Origin: Symsagittifera roscoffensis
Taxonomy: Eukaryota; Xenacoelomorpha; Acoela; Convolutidae
DNA length: 64,000 nucleotides
Reading direction: 5' to 3'
NCBI RefSeq assembly: GCF_963678635.1
Contig: NC_087067.1
Location: 5,806,647 to 5,870,646, forward strand
The notes beneath the pieces are model-generated. The model did not search any database. It was not told the DNA's origin and saw only the letters and a program-made list of their open reading frames with translations. Positions within the stretch are counted from its first letter, which is position 1. Each line of letters opens with the position of its first letter. Positions 22,481 to 34,494 of the stretch are shown piece after piece. Made by a program: the position numbers and the translations under genes.

Positions 22481-25400
22481 AAAAAACTTCAGCCAATATT
22501 GAAAAAAGAACAGTTTGCTGCTAAAATTGACTAAAAGAGGGGTAAATTTTTCCCAAAAGAATGTTAGATATGAGACGAAATTCTACAAAATCTTCTTCAT
22601 AAACGATGACCATTCCTCTGATGCTTCTACAACATAATTTCCTTGATTTTTCCGGAGAAAAATTCTGCGTTTTTGGATTTTCTTGCTCTCTGCATAAAAT
22701 ATGTTTTCGCTATTGAACTCAATTTGCAAGAAAATTAAGTCAGAACTGGGGAATTTGTAGGAAAATAGTTCTTCCTAATTTTCAAATTGAAAACAATTGA
22801 AGCTAACCAGAGCAAAATCTTTACTGTCTGTCTTATTGAAACTTTTCATGTTAAATTTCATATAATTAAGAAATCCTACATCTGGTTCTGCTAAAGTATC
22901 AGTTCGCTTAGAAGTTTTCAGCAAGCTTCATACTATTTTCTCTAAAAATCTTTTTCAATCAAACTTTTTTTTTGATTATCCAAATAATGATCTTGAAAGC
23001 AATTTTTTGATTTCTGCTTCATGTATCATCTTACGACAGATGTCGGAGTTGGGTTTTCTTCACAAAAGGTAACCTCAAAACACCTGAATTTTCATATTAG
23101 TTTACCTAATTTAACAAATGATAACAAATTTTCCAATAAATTACACCTGTTTTGAGATTTTTGATGTCGGAGTTTTTCTCAAGATATAATTTTCAGGCTA
23201 AATTTTAGTGAAATTATCTCAAAACTCTCTTAATTATCTCAAAACTCTCTTAAATAAATGAATTGAATTTCTATTTCATTTTAGTAATTTCTCATTTCCT
23301 GCTTCATCTACTATCTTCCAACTGAATCCAATTTGATGGATTGAATTTTAGATAGAAAAATGAATCATTCCAACAAATGTTCAATGGTGCGATGCAGAAT
23401 TAATACCAGAAGTCCTTTGCTAAAACTCTTCAAATGATTTTCTCAACCTGATAACTGTTTCAAATCTGAATTTCTTTATTGAAGCAAGTTTTTGGTTGAG
23501 AATTATGTGTGTTATTGTCAACTTTCGAAGATTAGCAAAAACAGACATTTTTTCATCTTTTTTTGTTCAGTTATCAATTTCTTTTCTGAAATTGTCAAAA
23601 ACCAAAAGAAACCATAATTCTAATTGAAGCAATCTCCATTATCTGAAATTTGCACTGCTCTATGAACACTTTTGCAAGCACTGGACAAGGAAAAATTTAA
23701 TTTGGTAACTAGGCAAAACCTTTCAATCAGTCTATGTTTTTTAAATATCCAGTTTTTTACAATAATCAAATAGCGTTTATTCATTAGCGTATGTTACACA
23801 TTTTTACTACAAATTTAACGCTACATAGTCTCCGCGCGCTTGCAACCAATGGAGTTTTTAATATAGAGTATAGACTTTCGCATCGATTTCAATCGAAAAT
23901 TTCACAAAAATTTGATCTCGTTTTATTGTTCTGATTGATGATAGTTGCAAGTTTTATCATCAATCAGAACCTTGAAAAAAAAATGAATGACAGATCAAGA
24001 ACTGTGATGAAAAAACTGTAAAATTCTTGCTAGAAAATTTCACATTTATCACAGTTGTATCGACATTTCAGATTCAGTAAAAATATAATTCATAGTAATT
24101 TTTCCGATGTTTTCAACTTAAAAAAATTAATTTGACCTCTATTGGAGTGTGTTTGGACACTGACTTTTGTGTTCTCCATATTTAACATTATGTTGACAAG
24201 AACAATGCTTCTTACTAATATGATTAGTGGGTTCCTCACTGCTATATGTATGAAAGTTACAATTGGAACAATTTAAAACGCCAAAGAGTCTACGATGACT
24301 TGACGTATATCTTAACGTGTGTCTTCTCTGTCAAATTCAAAACTTTTATTTCTATTCCATGACTGCATCTCAATAAGTAAAGGAAGAAATTGAGGATAAA
24401 TGGGTGATTTATAATGTCAAAAATGAATAAAAGTAAACAAAAAATATTATATATTAAGTTCTCAACCAATTTTTTTAACGAGAAAAAAAAAATAGAATGC
24501 ATATCATTCTATTTGGCCAAGCTGAAAAAAATTTCATCCAACTTAACTATGGAATTTTCAAAAGTTTTGATGTCAACCAATCAGAATCGAGCTTTACTAA
24601 TAAGGAAATTGTTTAATTTTTTTTTATATCAGCCAATCAGAATCGAGATTTTACTCGAAATGGAACCAAGCTTTCCTTCACTGGCAATATTTCTGGTCTA
24701 ACCAATCAGAATGAAGTATTCACAGATTTTAAACAATTTTTTAGATCAGAGCAAAACTGTGTTTATGAAACTTCCCAATCAATCAGTTTTATTGAATTTA
24801 TCTAAAATAACTAACATATAGTTTTGAAACCATAGCGAGAAATATGAGATTTCTGGTCTGGCTTATAATATTCTTTCGATACTCATTTCATTTTTTGAAA
24901 ATTCGATCTCCATTTTTTTTGTGATTTGTTTTGTTTTGAACCAGTGAAAAAATAAATTAACAAAATATACATTTATTTCGTTTTCTTTATGGTATTTTGT
25001 AGTAAAAACAACTGGAAGTCTTTTAATTTTGGATAATCGACTGAAAGATATTCTGACAAACCTAGATTTTGTACTTGTATCAAATTCAGATCAGTTCCTT
25101 ATCTTCTGTTTTTGTTTCAAAGGCTCTTCCGTTGTTTTTTTGTTACTGATCGACCTTTCAATCTGAGTTATTTTTTCAAAAAACATGGTTGATAAATCGG
25201 GCCGTACACTTCTTTTCTGAAACCTCCCCTCCATGTTTTCCATGATACTCTTCAAAACAATTGAACTTTCTGTGTTTCTATATAAGTTAAAACTAGTACA
25301 TACTCAATCAACGTCGTCTGTCCACCACTCTTTTAATTTTTTGTAGTAGTTCAACGTTGAAATCTAAAAAATTTCCATATCAGACATCAAAAACGCTCTT

Positions 25401-25790
25401 GATAGAAACTTATTTGTTACTGAAATAAACAACGAAACTTAAAAAAACTCGAATTCTTGTATTATTTTTAATTTTTGTTTGTAATAACAATTAAATGTTT
25501 TCCCCTATTTGAGTCTATTTTGCTTTTAGGAAATTTATGTAGCCACTCGAAACTTCAAATTATTGCAAAAAAATTGAAAAGGACTGATGAAATGCAGAAA
25601 TTTAAGTAATATCGGTATGGCTTACAACTAAATTTACATTCTTGTTTGCAAACTTATTCACTGCAGATAAAAACAGTTATTAAATAAGTTTTTCTGTAAT
25701 TTCGTAAATAAATGCTGGAAAATCAACTGATAGTTGGTTAATGTTTTATTTCGATGAGGTCCAAACAAGCATCGTGTCGGTTACCATTAT
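22480..25790. other. AT-rich non-coding part of left arm
   Basis: No convincing gene was seen. It holds a perfect hairpin (23928-23970) and three CCAATCAGAAT words (24577, 24633, 24702). The open frames at 24290-24701 overlap on both strands and look accidental. Confidence 0.5.
23928..23970. repeat. Perfect 16-bp hairpin, 11-base loop
   Basis: GTTCTGATTGATGATA at 23928-23943 is followed by its exact reverse complement at 23955-23970. The corresponding place in the right arm (about 51069) has only one of the two halves. Confidence 0.85.
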
Positions 25791-25959
25791 AGTTTTTCCT
25801 TGACGTTCCGTGACTTCTGTTTGTGTAGACGGTTTGTCCAAGCAGTGGGTTAATTTTGTTGCGCTTGTCGAATTTTGGATTGGTTAAGTTGTAGTTGCTG
25901 ACCTTTCGTAGGTCAGTAGTTGCAATTTGAAAAATTGGTTACTTTCAACACCACACAGG

Positions 25960-28260
25960 AAAATTTGAAATTGTTACATCGGTAGAAGTGTCAGGTTCAT
26001 TCACTGATGGGTAGACATTGAATTCTTCTGGTGTGTACTTATAGCGTACTTATGCAATCTGGAGCTTCTGTTGGTTTGGTTTGGTACAAAGCCTGTGCTT
26101 GGCCTGTAGGGTAATGACGTTCGTCTGAGCACCGTTTTCAGCGAGCGCCCTTGAATGATGAACTCGACCTTTGTGATATCGAAATTTGAATTTTGACGTT
26201 CGCATCCATTGTCGCTGTGAGATGCGAACTGTGCTGACTAGAATTGCCATGAAGAGTTGTATGATATTTCTTTTGACATGTTGAAGGACAATGCTGCATG
26301 CCGTGACTGGCAGACAAACAAGTGAAGCAAATCCTATTGCTGATCACAAAGTTCTTTCTTTCTGATGTTGTCATCGATCTGTGTTTTCACACCGCAGAAT
26401 TGGATGCTGCTCACGCGAGTGTGAAAGAGTATCAGCTGCTCACGCTCAGTTTTATGGGGTCCAGAATAAGATCCTTGAACCACCTCTAACGACCTGACTC
26501 TGTTGTCTAGAAAAACAATGAGACAATCAAAGCCAAGAGCATAAGTCACATCGCTAGCAGTTTCCCATGCCTTTTAAGATTCAGGATAGAGGTTCTGGAG
26601 CAGAAGAAAAAGCACAAACCGTTTTTTACGGATCTTTTGAAGGACTGGATCAATTGTGAAGTCTCTTGTGTAGCTGACAAAATTGATATACGTTCTCCGT
26701 TTGAACTGCAGTGAATCCATGAAAACTTGACAAGGCTTCCGAAAGATTACACAATCAAATTTGTATTTCTGCGATAGCATTTGCTTTAGTCGTAGTTGCT
26801 GTGTGTAGTCTCCAAGTTCATAATCAGAAGCATGGCTTGCCTAAAAGCTCACGAGATAACCCTTTACTGAACATGTGACATCTTGTCCTTGTCATGGACA
26901 GTTGATCAAAACTGATTGATTGCACTTAGACACTTATTTGGCGCTGAAGGCAAGCAGATTGATCTGCGGCAGTCTTGGTGTGAAAATTGTAAGTTCGATC
27001 TGCGTTGTTGCAAAAGGGTTCACTGGCTGACTTGATGCAGCTATCATTATCTCTGTGGCTTGTAGAGTTTGGTGAGCAGCCTTCTGTGTTTCCTGACCTT
27101 GATCAAGTAGAATCTTATTCTGAATCATCAAGGATAGCATCCGGCAGCTCATGGTCAGCGGTCAGCAATTGAGGCTTGATTTAAGCAATGCTCAAGATCG
27201 GTTTCATAGCTCAACTCGTTTGGTTGCGATTGAAATTAGCACAAAGTTCGCAGACAACTTCTTTGAGGTCTTTTGAGCTTCTCTTTAGCTGATGGAGTTT
27301 AATGTAGGCTCAGCCAGTGTTCTTAATTTCCTTAGGTTATGCAGCGGACTACAAAAAAGACTTCGCAAAACCTGGAAACCAACTTTTGTTTCTGAAAATT
27401 GATTATTGATGATTTAGTTACCACAAATTGCGTGTAAAGTAATTGAATAAATTATGGAAAAATTAAGATCCTCCGAATGATTACGCAATCCTTTTTGTGA
27501 CTCTGCTCTAGCATTTGATGCGCTGCTTCATAGATGCTGTCTGTTGTCTACAAGTTTGTGATTAGAAGCATTGCTCGTCGAACAGCTCGTGAGATATATC
27601 ATTTTATGAACAGGTGACAGTTTGTCATAGTCATCGAAACTTGATCGAACCTGATCGATGAAGCTTAGCCGGGCAGTGAAATTGTCACGGAAGCTTGAAG
27701 CTAGGCTGATTGATCTGCAGCAGTTTTGTTGTGATCCTCGGTGTTTTTCTTGCATACAATACGCTGAAAGAATGAAGTAACTACCAAAATTAGTAGAACC
27801 AAGAAGTTGCCTTACCGCGAGAGAGATCATTTAAACATACTTTAAACCGCTTTTTCAAAGCCAATGGAGCTAAGCAAGGTTGTATTCTTTTCATCTTCAA
27901 ACACTCTCTCTACAATTACAAGTTTCAAGCTTTAAAGTCTATTTCAGCTGCTCCTTCTTTACCGCTCATCGTGAAATGGCTAGAGCGTGCGGCTTCCGAT
28001 GGTTCTGGAAAAGCTACATTGATAAATGATTACTTCTGTTTAGTTTACTCTTGCAGCACTTGTTTTGAACCAGCTGATAGTAACTTCTCGTGGTGCCAAT
28101 TTTTTAACAGTCGTCCGCTAACGTCACATAGGAGTTTAAGAGAAATAGACCCTCTAACAATTGCCTCAAGGTTCATAGACACTACCTCTAGTGTTTTTGC
28201 ATCTCATTTTGTCGGAGCCTATTCATTTCTTCTGATTTTCTGACTTTTCACCTGAGTTGC
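25960..28260 (-). pseudogene. BEL/Pao-type gag-protease remnant, left arm
   Basis: Read on the minus strand. The front part (about 27830-27530) has the N-terminal gag text of BEL/Pao elements (RLSFIDQVRSSF then DKLSPVHKMIYLTSC). A middle part (about 26780-26400) includes DSLQFKRRTYINF and the DNRVRSLEVV helix. A CCHC knuckle lies at 26288-26329 (CFTCLSASHGMQHC) and is followed by KKYHTTLH, a typical BEL/Pao run. A protease-like NGAQTNVIT follows, without its catalytic Asp. No RT, RNase H or integrase follows; the sequence passes into the left foldback arm. Many stops show it is dead. Confidence 0.75.
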
Positions 28261-28780
28261 TGCAATAAACTTGAGCTTGAACCAAATCGATTTTTTCAAT
28301 TATAAAACTTCATTCCAAAATCAAGATGAAACTTTAGGACATGACCGACTGGCACATACTCCCCGGCAACAAGATCGATGTCCCCATCGCGAGTTTTTGT
28401 CAAGACAGTGAGCCCCCATAATGTTAAGTGCGTCTCAATATACAGCGCCAGTGGTCATTTACAGAAGTTTGCAGCTGATGGAACCTTATCTACACCAAAT
28501 TTCACAGCCATGTTAAATTGTCATTATATAGCTAAACAGCAATTAAGTTTGGCATCCGCAATTTGTTTTTTTTAGCTTTAGAGGCCGTTTAAAATTTTTT
28601 TTCAGCAGGCCAGCCAGAAAAATTTCATGCAAAATTTTGATATAAAATTAGATATAATAATTTAGATAACAATAGTTCACAGGTCAAAATCTCGGTTTTG
28701 TTCCCTCAGATTTCATTTTAATTCACGCTCAAGCCCAATTTCCTTATCCTTACTCAAGACTCAAGAATTTTCCCCAAGAA
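28260..28780 (+). other. Unassigned fragment between X and BEL gag
   Basis: On the plus strand, short protein-like text is seen (28378-28575 and upstream). It returns inverted in the right arm at about 41008-41250, 42779-43066 and 45290-45505, with KIDVPIAS in common. It is too short and broken to name. Confidence 0.35.
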
Positions 28781-28982
28781 GCTGACCTAATTGGTCCCCT
28801 CTATCTGCGAGGTATCGGGCCCAGTCGTACTTGACATCGTGATCTGCCTTGACAACTCCTCTTCATCTTCGGAGCTGATCAAAATTTCTTCTTGTGCCTT
28901 CAGTTGCTCTCAGGCCCCTAACCACACTCTATGTTCCAGCAGTCTCTTGAGATGGTTCGGCAACTTCTTCAACTTGGACTCT

Positions 28983-29330
28983 CTATTCAACATAAAAGGT
29001 GTTGTGCAGTTTCAAGCTCTCGTTCTTCGCTAGATCGTCTTCTAGTATAGACTCTCTCGCCTTCGTGTTATCCCTTGATACCTTGCCAGCGCGCTTCCAT
29101 CCCGTGATTATCCCATTGTGATGGGTAAGCAGCAGTCTCCTGAAAGCCTCTGGCCCTAATTCCGCCTGGAACTGACGGTACCCCTTCTTGATATTTTTCA
29201 TATCATTTATCGTCAAGATGTACAACAAAGAGGTCAACGTTGCCCTGAACCACAAGAAAAATCGTATTCGACTCCAGACGCGCTTCACCTCCATCGGTAT
29301 GGCGAATACCTTGCAAGCAGTCTCAAACAA
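28983..29330 (-). pseudogene. Protein X, C-terminal block (left)
   Basis: 115 codons with basic and aromatic helices (RIRFFLWFRATLTSLLYIL, then KKGYRQFQAELGPEAFRR). It is almost letter-for-letter the block at 42283-42684 on the plus strand, but clearly different from the nearer partner at 40426-40758. The hydrophobic run could be a membrane segment. Function unknown. Confidence 0.5.
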
Positions 29331-29388
29331 CTCAATCCTCCAGTTACAGTCGATCGCATCTATTGCTTCTACTGTGGGCGCTTTTGAA

Positions 29389-29643
29389 TCAGAACTTCAT
29401 CATTTTTTCTTCGATCCATCGCAGTGCCAGCATCGCGATCACTGCGACGGCGGTTACCTTCTGTTGGTGGTCTGCTAATCCTATCGCACGAATTTCCTTC
29501 ACATCCCATATCAAGCAGAGATTGATCTTCTCAGGAAACCACACGGTCTGTGCCTTGCAATGGCATGGGTTGGCTCCGTGCGTCAAGTTGATGCTCCTGA
29601 TATTGCGTTCTCCAGATGACTCGAGGAAAGGTTCAAACTCCAT
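29389..29643 (-). pseudogene. Protein X block (left), 84 codons
   Basis: The block carries EKINLCLIWDVKEIRAIG and an alanine/valine-rich helix. Counterparts lie at 40155-40409 (diverged) and 41991-42224 (near-identical second half). The overlapping plus-strand frames at 29188-29836 are shadows. Confidence 0.45.
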
Positions 29644-29716
29644 TATCTCTCTACGGATCGATCAATTTCATCTATGGCAGGGGCGTCTTTTGGTCCTTGC
29701 CACACGCACTCTGCTT

Positions 29717-30016
29717 CTAAAAGTCACTAGAATTCTCTTTCGCAAGGCTCAAGAGTTCCTCTCCCCAGATATCACTCAAATCATCCACCCTGAGTCCAAG
29801 CACTGCTCCCCACACCTTTGTAAGTACCTGGTGTGAGTGATGTGATACTCGCGCCAGGCATACACACCTAGGTACCGAAAAAACCTTGTGGATTATCACC
29901 CTCTGACTGGACACTTCCACCAATGACATGTGCAACGAATAGTGGTTCCCGCAATATGTCGCAATCACTGATCCCAGAGATTTCACATACATTGGCAGAC
30001 TCACTGGAAATCTCAT
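29717..30016 (-). pseudogene. Protein X block (left), 99 codons
   Basis: The open frame holds several Cys and His (YCGNHYSLHMS, RCVCLARVSHHSH) and matches 39782-40081 on the other arm with few changes. The spacing does not fit a known zinc finger. The block is well conserved between arms, which suggests it was under selection before the duplication or was recently homogenised. Confidence 0.45.
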
Positions 30017-30793
30017 TTCTGCTTCGTAGCCTATTTTTTTTCCTTGATGTGTTTCTGGAACATCTGCAGCACTCCTGGCCAGTACTCCACGCTCAAGGCC
30101 ATGATAAATTTATGATCCGAATCCAAAACCTCTAGCGACTCCAGACACATTCTCGAGAACAATCCTGGTGCCGTTGGCAATTTCACTGTTGTGCTCGGGT
30201 GGCACTCAGCTAAGATTTCCAAATCGATTTTCTCCTTCTCTGCGACATCAACCAACCGCGTGGCCAGCTCCTTCCTCTGGAATGACTGAACTCACACACA
30301 CAATTGTCCATCACATGAGTGCTCTTCTCTTCCAAAGGCTAGATCAAGACAGGTGCCCGGCTCCATCGTATTCGGCAGTTCAACTCTGGTTTCTTCCGCT
30401 TTGGGTTTAGGATCTTCACGATGAGACAGGATCACTTTGTGTATCATATTCAGGTTACCCAGATCTTTCCTCGGTAACAACCTTATCCTCTCTTTGGTGT
30501 CCTCGGACAAGCTCGCTTGAGTATGTGGGTACCAAGAGGGTCTCAACAGCCTCCATACCACCCCCAAGTTCGTGAACAAATTGTTTTCTTTGCCAACCAG
30601 CCTCAATTCTAACCTTTTTTCTGAGCGTAGCACGCAAACAATCTCGGTTTCAATCTCAAGAAGAAAGCCCAGGCTGGGTTGTTTCTCTCTCTAGTTAGTC
30701 AATTTCCATTATCTTCTCCGTCCAAAACTCCAGCAAGTCCCTGAATTCACAGCTCATGCATCCGCACCTGCCTTTCATGTACTCAAGATAGGG

Positions 30794-31387
30794 TTATAAG
30801 ATATCACCATGAGCCCAGAGACATATTGGTATTCTCCCTGTTTGGAAGGGTTTCGAATCTTCTTCAGCCTCTATTATAGCACAATGCACGTCATGGCCAC
30901 CGTCGAATTTCTTGTTTGAGAACCTCCTGAACTCGTCAATATTTTCAGTTCCTGCGTTTTGGTGTTCATTCGGAATGACGCTCGAGACCCTATTTTCCAA
31001 TGCCCTGTTGTTCGTCGCCCTCCGGTGGCCAGCTTGGATCACCACATCAGGTATGACTGACATGATCCATCTCAAGAAAACCGTAGCATCTTTGCTCCAC
31101 GTTAGGCTCAGTTCGGAATCGTCTCGAGCAACATACTGCGTCATCATTCGGTAGTGATGTAGGCCCTTGTCGCCCAACTTCATCCTAACCCCCGAGGTTA
31201 TATCCTCCACTGAAACTCCATCCAAGCTCCTCGCGAAAAGCAACCGAACCTCAATGCTGGTGAAAGGGTTCACCATCAGGAGCTTGGAGGACGAAGGTGC
31301 GCTCATTACGTTCTCGAAGTACTCTAGCAGCAACTTTTCCCAAGTTCGTTCTAACTGGCTCCTTAGTTGCAACTTTTTCACTTCCAC
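30794..31387 (-). pseudogene. Protein X central block (left), 197 codons
   Basis: This is the longest open block of X. It is predicted to be helical, with an amphipathic start (KLQLRSQLERTWEKLLLEYF) and later LSLTWSKDATVFLRWIM. The right-arm counterpart (38420-39023) is broken by two frameshifts and stops, so this is the better copy. The preceding block 31251-31676 overlaps it in another frame, showing one indel. No domain was recognised. Confidence 0.5.
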
Positions 31388-31676
31388 TTTTTGCTATGCG
31401 GCCCAACTCTGGCACTTCCTGGAAACTACTCTGTCTAGTTTCTTTAGACAACTCTCCAGTTCCTTGATTGTGTTCAGGGATATCCACCAAGAACGAGCCA
31501 TGTTCTACGTGCTGAAGCTCTACCTCTTCCAACCTGTAGGGTGCCAGATACTTCGTGGTACTACAGATCAGTTCAGCTTTCAGGCCTAAGTGCTCTTCCT
31601 CCACTATGACCCGTCCATCATTGTACACCGGATCCTTGATCTCGAATCCGGCCCTCTCAAATACACTCCTCATCAC
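31251..31676 (-). pseudogene. Protein X block (left), 141 codons
   Basis: A charged block including HVEHGSFLVDIPEHNQG and RVLRERNERTFVLQAPDGEP. It matches 38269-38550 in the right arm. It overlaps the downstream 197-codon block in a different frame, so at least one base was gained or lost here. Confidence 0.45.
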
Positions 31677-32315
31677 ATCTCGGTGGCATCGACACCCTCA
31701 TGACTCCTGCTGCGTCCGTCCACGAATCGATCTTGTCCCGCTGGAGTGAAAAAGCGCTGCTGCTGAGTATCCGATGAAAAAGGGATCCCAGCCACACGTG
31801 AACACTTTATGTTGTCGCTCCACTATCCTCCTAGCCTGCACAGGCTTAAAAAAAAGGGATTTCTCATTCCAATGTCATTTTCCTCACGTTGAGAAAGCAT
31901 GACTGGTAGCCAATCTCGCTCAAGAATCACGCCCAGTTCCCTCCTTGTCAACTCGAAAGCCTCCGTCCAAGCAGGTGTCCTCAAAATCTCTCCAGCCTGC
32001 TTCTCGAGAGGGTTCAAATTCCAGAGCTTTGGGTATGCTTCAACCGGGAGCTGTTGCTTTCCGCCCATTCTGCACTGTTACTGTCCTCTGAAGTTCAAAA
32101 CTGTCAATTTGGGATGCCTAACTTTTCCAAAACAATACTGTCCTGCTCATCCGTGCTCTCAAATGTTCTTATTTGCACCAGTTCAGTGCCCTCCCATTCA
32201 AAACACTGATCAAGCTGACATATATCACCGAGTGCCGATACGCCCAATCAAGGGGTCGGGGAAGGCATGGCCACTGCTGGTCCGTAGACGCAAGTCACCA
32301 CTTCTTCCAGTCGTC

Positions 32316-32741
32316 TTATCGCTCCGAGGGGATCCGATCGCATGGGCAGGCACAGGTTGCTCCAGAGCAGCAAGCCTTTTTCACCTCCAGAACTTGCTCT
32401 GTAGATTTCCATGCGTTAGTAGTCTCATTGTTAAATATCCATAGACCCGCAAGGTCTCCACAATTCTGCTGAACAAGAAAGCCGGCCCCATGTTGAACAG
32501 ACTCCCGTACAAGCACAACACCATTAAGAAAAAAAACTGACATGCTCAAAACGTCCTGCATTAACGCTTCAAAATTGTCATTTCCGGTATAAAACAACCC
32601 ATCCATGTTTTTCTTTTGCCAGCACGCTTTCAAGAAACTCATGATATCATGCGCCTTCTTCATCCTCAACTCCCCAGTGGCCCGATCCCTCCAGAAGTGG
32701 GTGATGGTCGTATCAATCACCAATGAGACACACAATCCCAC
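32316..32741 (-). pseudogene. Protein X block, identical in both arms (left)
   Basis: The 141-codon translation is identical to that of 37059-37484 on the plus strand, although neighbouring blocks differ at many residues. Text includes ITHFWRDRATGELRMKKAHD and a hydrophobic LSMSVFFLNGVVLV. The plus-strand frames over these bases (31899-32444, 32605-32958) are shadows of the same DNA. Confidence 0.5.
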
Positions 32742-33931
32742 CGTTAATTACCTCCACTCCGCTTGCTCCCGCTGGTTTTGCATAAACTCCCATACTTGCA
32801 TTATGAAGGCAGGTGCAGTCTCCTTCGTCTTGTCACCCACATTCTCAAGCCTCGGCGTCAGGAATGGCCACCTTCCTCTAGTTGGTTCGCCACGTCGACA
32901 ACAATCCTTCGATCATGTAACAGTCTCGATCAACCACACATGGAGCCTACGATTGTAAGTTCTATGTTCAGGAACCACATACTCGTAGTCAAATGGTTGA
33001 TCACGCGATGATCGTTGTTGATCTCCGTTTGGAACTTCAGCTCAATCGCTCTGGGCACAACACTTCATCGACTTCTATCAAGATATCCTCAAGCTCGTAG
33101 AAGCCTCTTAGGGCATGAGATATACTTGCCCAATTTGCTGCCAATTCCGACTTCAAAGGTTTAAAATTCTTTGACTCCCATTCACGTTTCGGCGCAGCCA
33201 TCAGCATTCGCAGTCCACTATCAGGACCAGCGCTCTCCACTATCAGGACCAGCACCGCATAGACAAACTGAGGGCCGGCGGACTGCTCGCATACCCGGGT
33301 GACAATGTGAACACCACTTTTGTCTTGAACCCTAACCTTATTGCAACAGCTCCTGTATTTCGACCATCGCGGAGAGCAACGTCTGCACAGGTGTCCATAT
33401 TTTTTTTGGCGTGGTTTCTATTTCCTTAATTGCTCTAGAAGTCCCGCCGCATGCAGGTGGTCATTCATTCCTGGAAACAACAGCAGCTCCGGTTCGCATG
33501 GTGTCTCTGATTTAATTGTCATCACCAGAGTTAACAGTTTCTTGATTCCTGCACCAGAGTTAACAGTTTCGTGATGCCTGCCCCTGACACCAGGCACACA
33601 AAATTTTCTGGCCAAAACAAGTTCTCCGAGATTCCCATGAACTCCGAATTTGCGAAGATTTTTGTTCTCACGGCTTCCGGATCTGATCGATCGAAGGCGG
33701 CCAGTGCCTTGGCCAAAGTGGAAGCACCAAACCCCTATCCATATCTCGCATTGTTTGACAGCGCTGAGCCCACATAAGCAGAATCAGAAGCCACATGACC
33801 TTGAAATCTAGCAGTTTCTCTACCGCTCGCAATTGCCCAGGTATTGCCACCCATATTCTGGCCAAGTTCGTGCGATGCTTTGGTTGTTCCGCAATCTCAG
33901 CGGACTCCCCACCTTTTTCAGAGCACGATGA

Positions 33932-33960
33932 TTGACGAAACGCCCTGGGCGTTTCGTCAA
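33932..33960. repeat. 29-base perfect palindrome in X
   Basis: TTGACGAAACGCCC and its exact reverse complement flank a single T. The right-arm equivalent at 35981-36009 has one mismatch. It lies in the X frame near VDETPRAF. Confidence 0.85.
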
Positions 33961-34096
33961 CTTCCATCTTCGACTTCGGCCTTGGGTGTGTCACTAGAGG
34001 TTCACTCGGCAACTTCGCCTCCTACTGAAATTTCTGGACTTGATCGAGTTCCTCCTATTCTTGCAGCTTCCGGACATATCCCAGCTTCGCTCTCAG

Positions 34097-34360
34097 TTAA
34101 TCTCTCTCTAGAATGCACTGGTCTCGATCGCTTTGAACCTTTTCCAATTCCCTTCTCAGTCTGGTGGTGTCTGGATACTCCTCCGTTTGTTGTGACCGAA
34201 TCATTGACGCAGGTCCGCTGCTCAATGGACCTCCCATCCTCGTAGTGGGCCGTGTGGGAAAAGGAAATTCGCCAGCAACATACTCAGTTGTGTTATTCAA
34301 GCCAGAACTTCTTGCCACGAAGCCTCCATCGGTTCTCCACGACAACCGCCTGGTTGGCAA
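34097..34360 (-). pseudogene. Protein X N-terminal coiled coil (left)
   Basis: 87 codons with FPFPTRPTTRMGGP and a heptad-like helix (LRRELEKVQSDRDQ). The right arm has the same block at 35557-35883, and the arms stop matching shortly beyond it, near 34490. Confidence 0.5.
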
Positions 34361-34494
34361 TTTATTCGAGATTTTATTTGACGTCTATCCCACCATCAGT
34401 ACGGTTTCCATTGCAAACTCCATGCCTTCTCCTTGTGGTTTTAGCTGCAAGATGGCATTCAACATCATCGCCATCCGCTCTTCCACCTAGAACG

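Larger units (their letters stand above)
18525..25790 (+). repeat. Left arm of the outer inverted repeat
   Basis: Read in reverse complement, this arm matches about 49470-56510. Checked anchors are 25720-25790 with 49475-49560, 25270-25360 with 49935-50020, 23820-23870 with 51160-51200, 20760-20850 with 55260-55370, and the outer end near 18525-18650 with 56350-56510. The right arm is shorter because repeat units and the TTTTTGGAAAA array differ. It may be the remains of one large element with long terminal inverted repeats, or of two opposite insertions. Confidence 0.75.
28780..34490 (-). pseudogene. Unrecognised large protein X, left arm copy
   Basis: A series of minus-strand open blocks in order from 34490 down to 28780 matches the plus-strand blocks of the right arm (35520-41010). 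It would encode a mostly helical protein of perhaps 1800 residues or more: an N-terminal coiled coil and Ser/Glu-rich part, then several conserved blocks. Frameshifts and stops are frequent, but block order is kept and aligned residues change conservatively between arms. The sequence is visibly richer in G+C than its surroundings. I see no polymerase, helicase, protease or integrase motif and cannot name it. It lies directly upstream of BEL-type gag in both arms, so it may be a cargo or gag-like part of that element, or a captured gene. Confidence 0.55.

Noticed and set aside
28260-28580. Tudor-like fragment in the KIDVPIAS piece
   Set aside because: The likeness is limited to a few residues. 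Too short and broken to claim.
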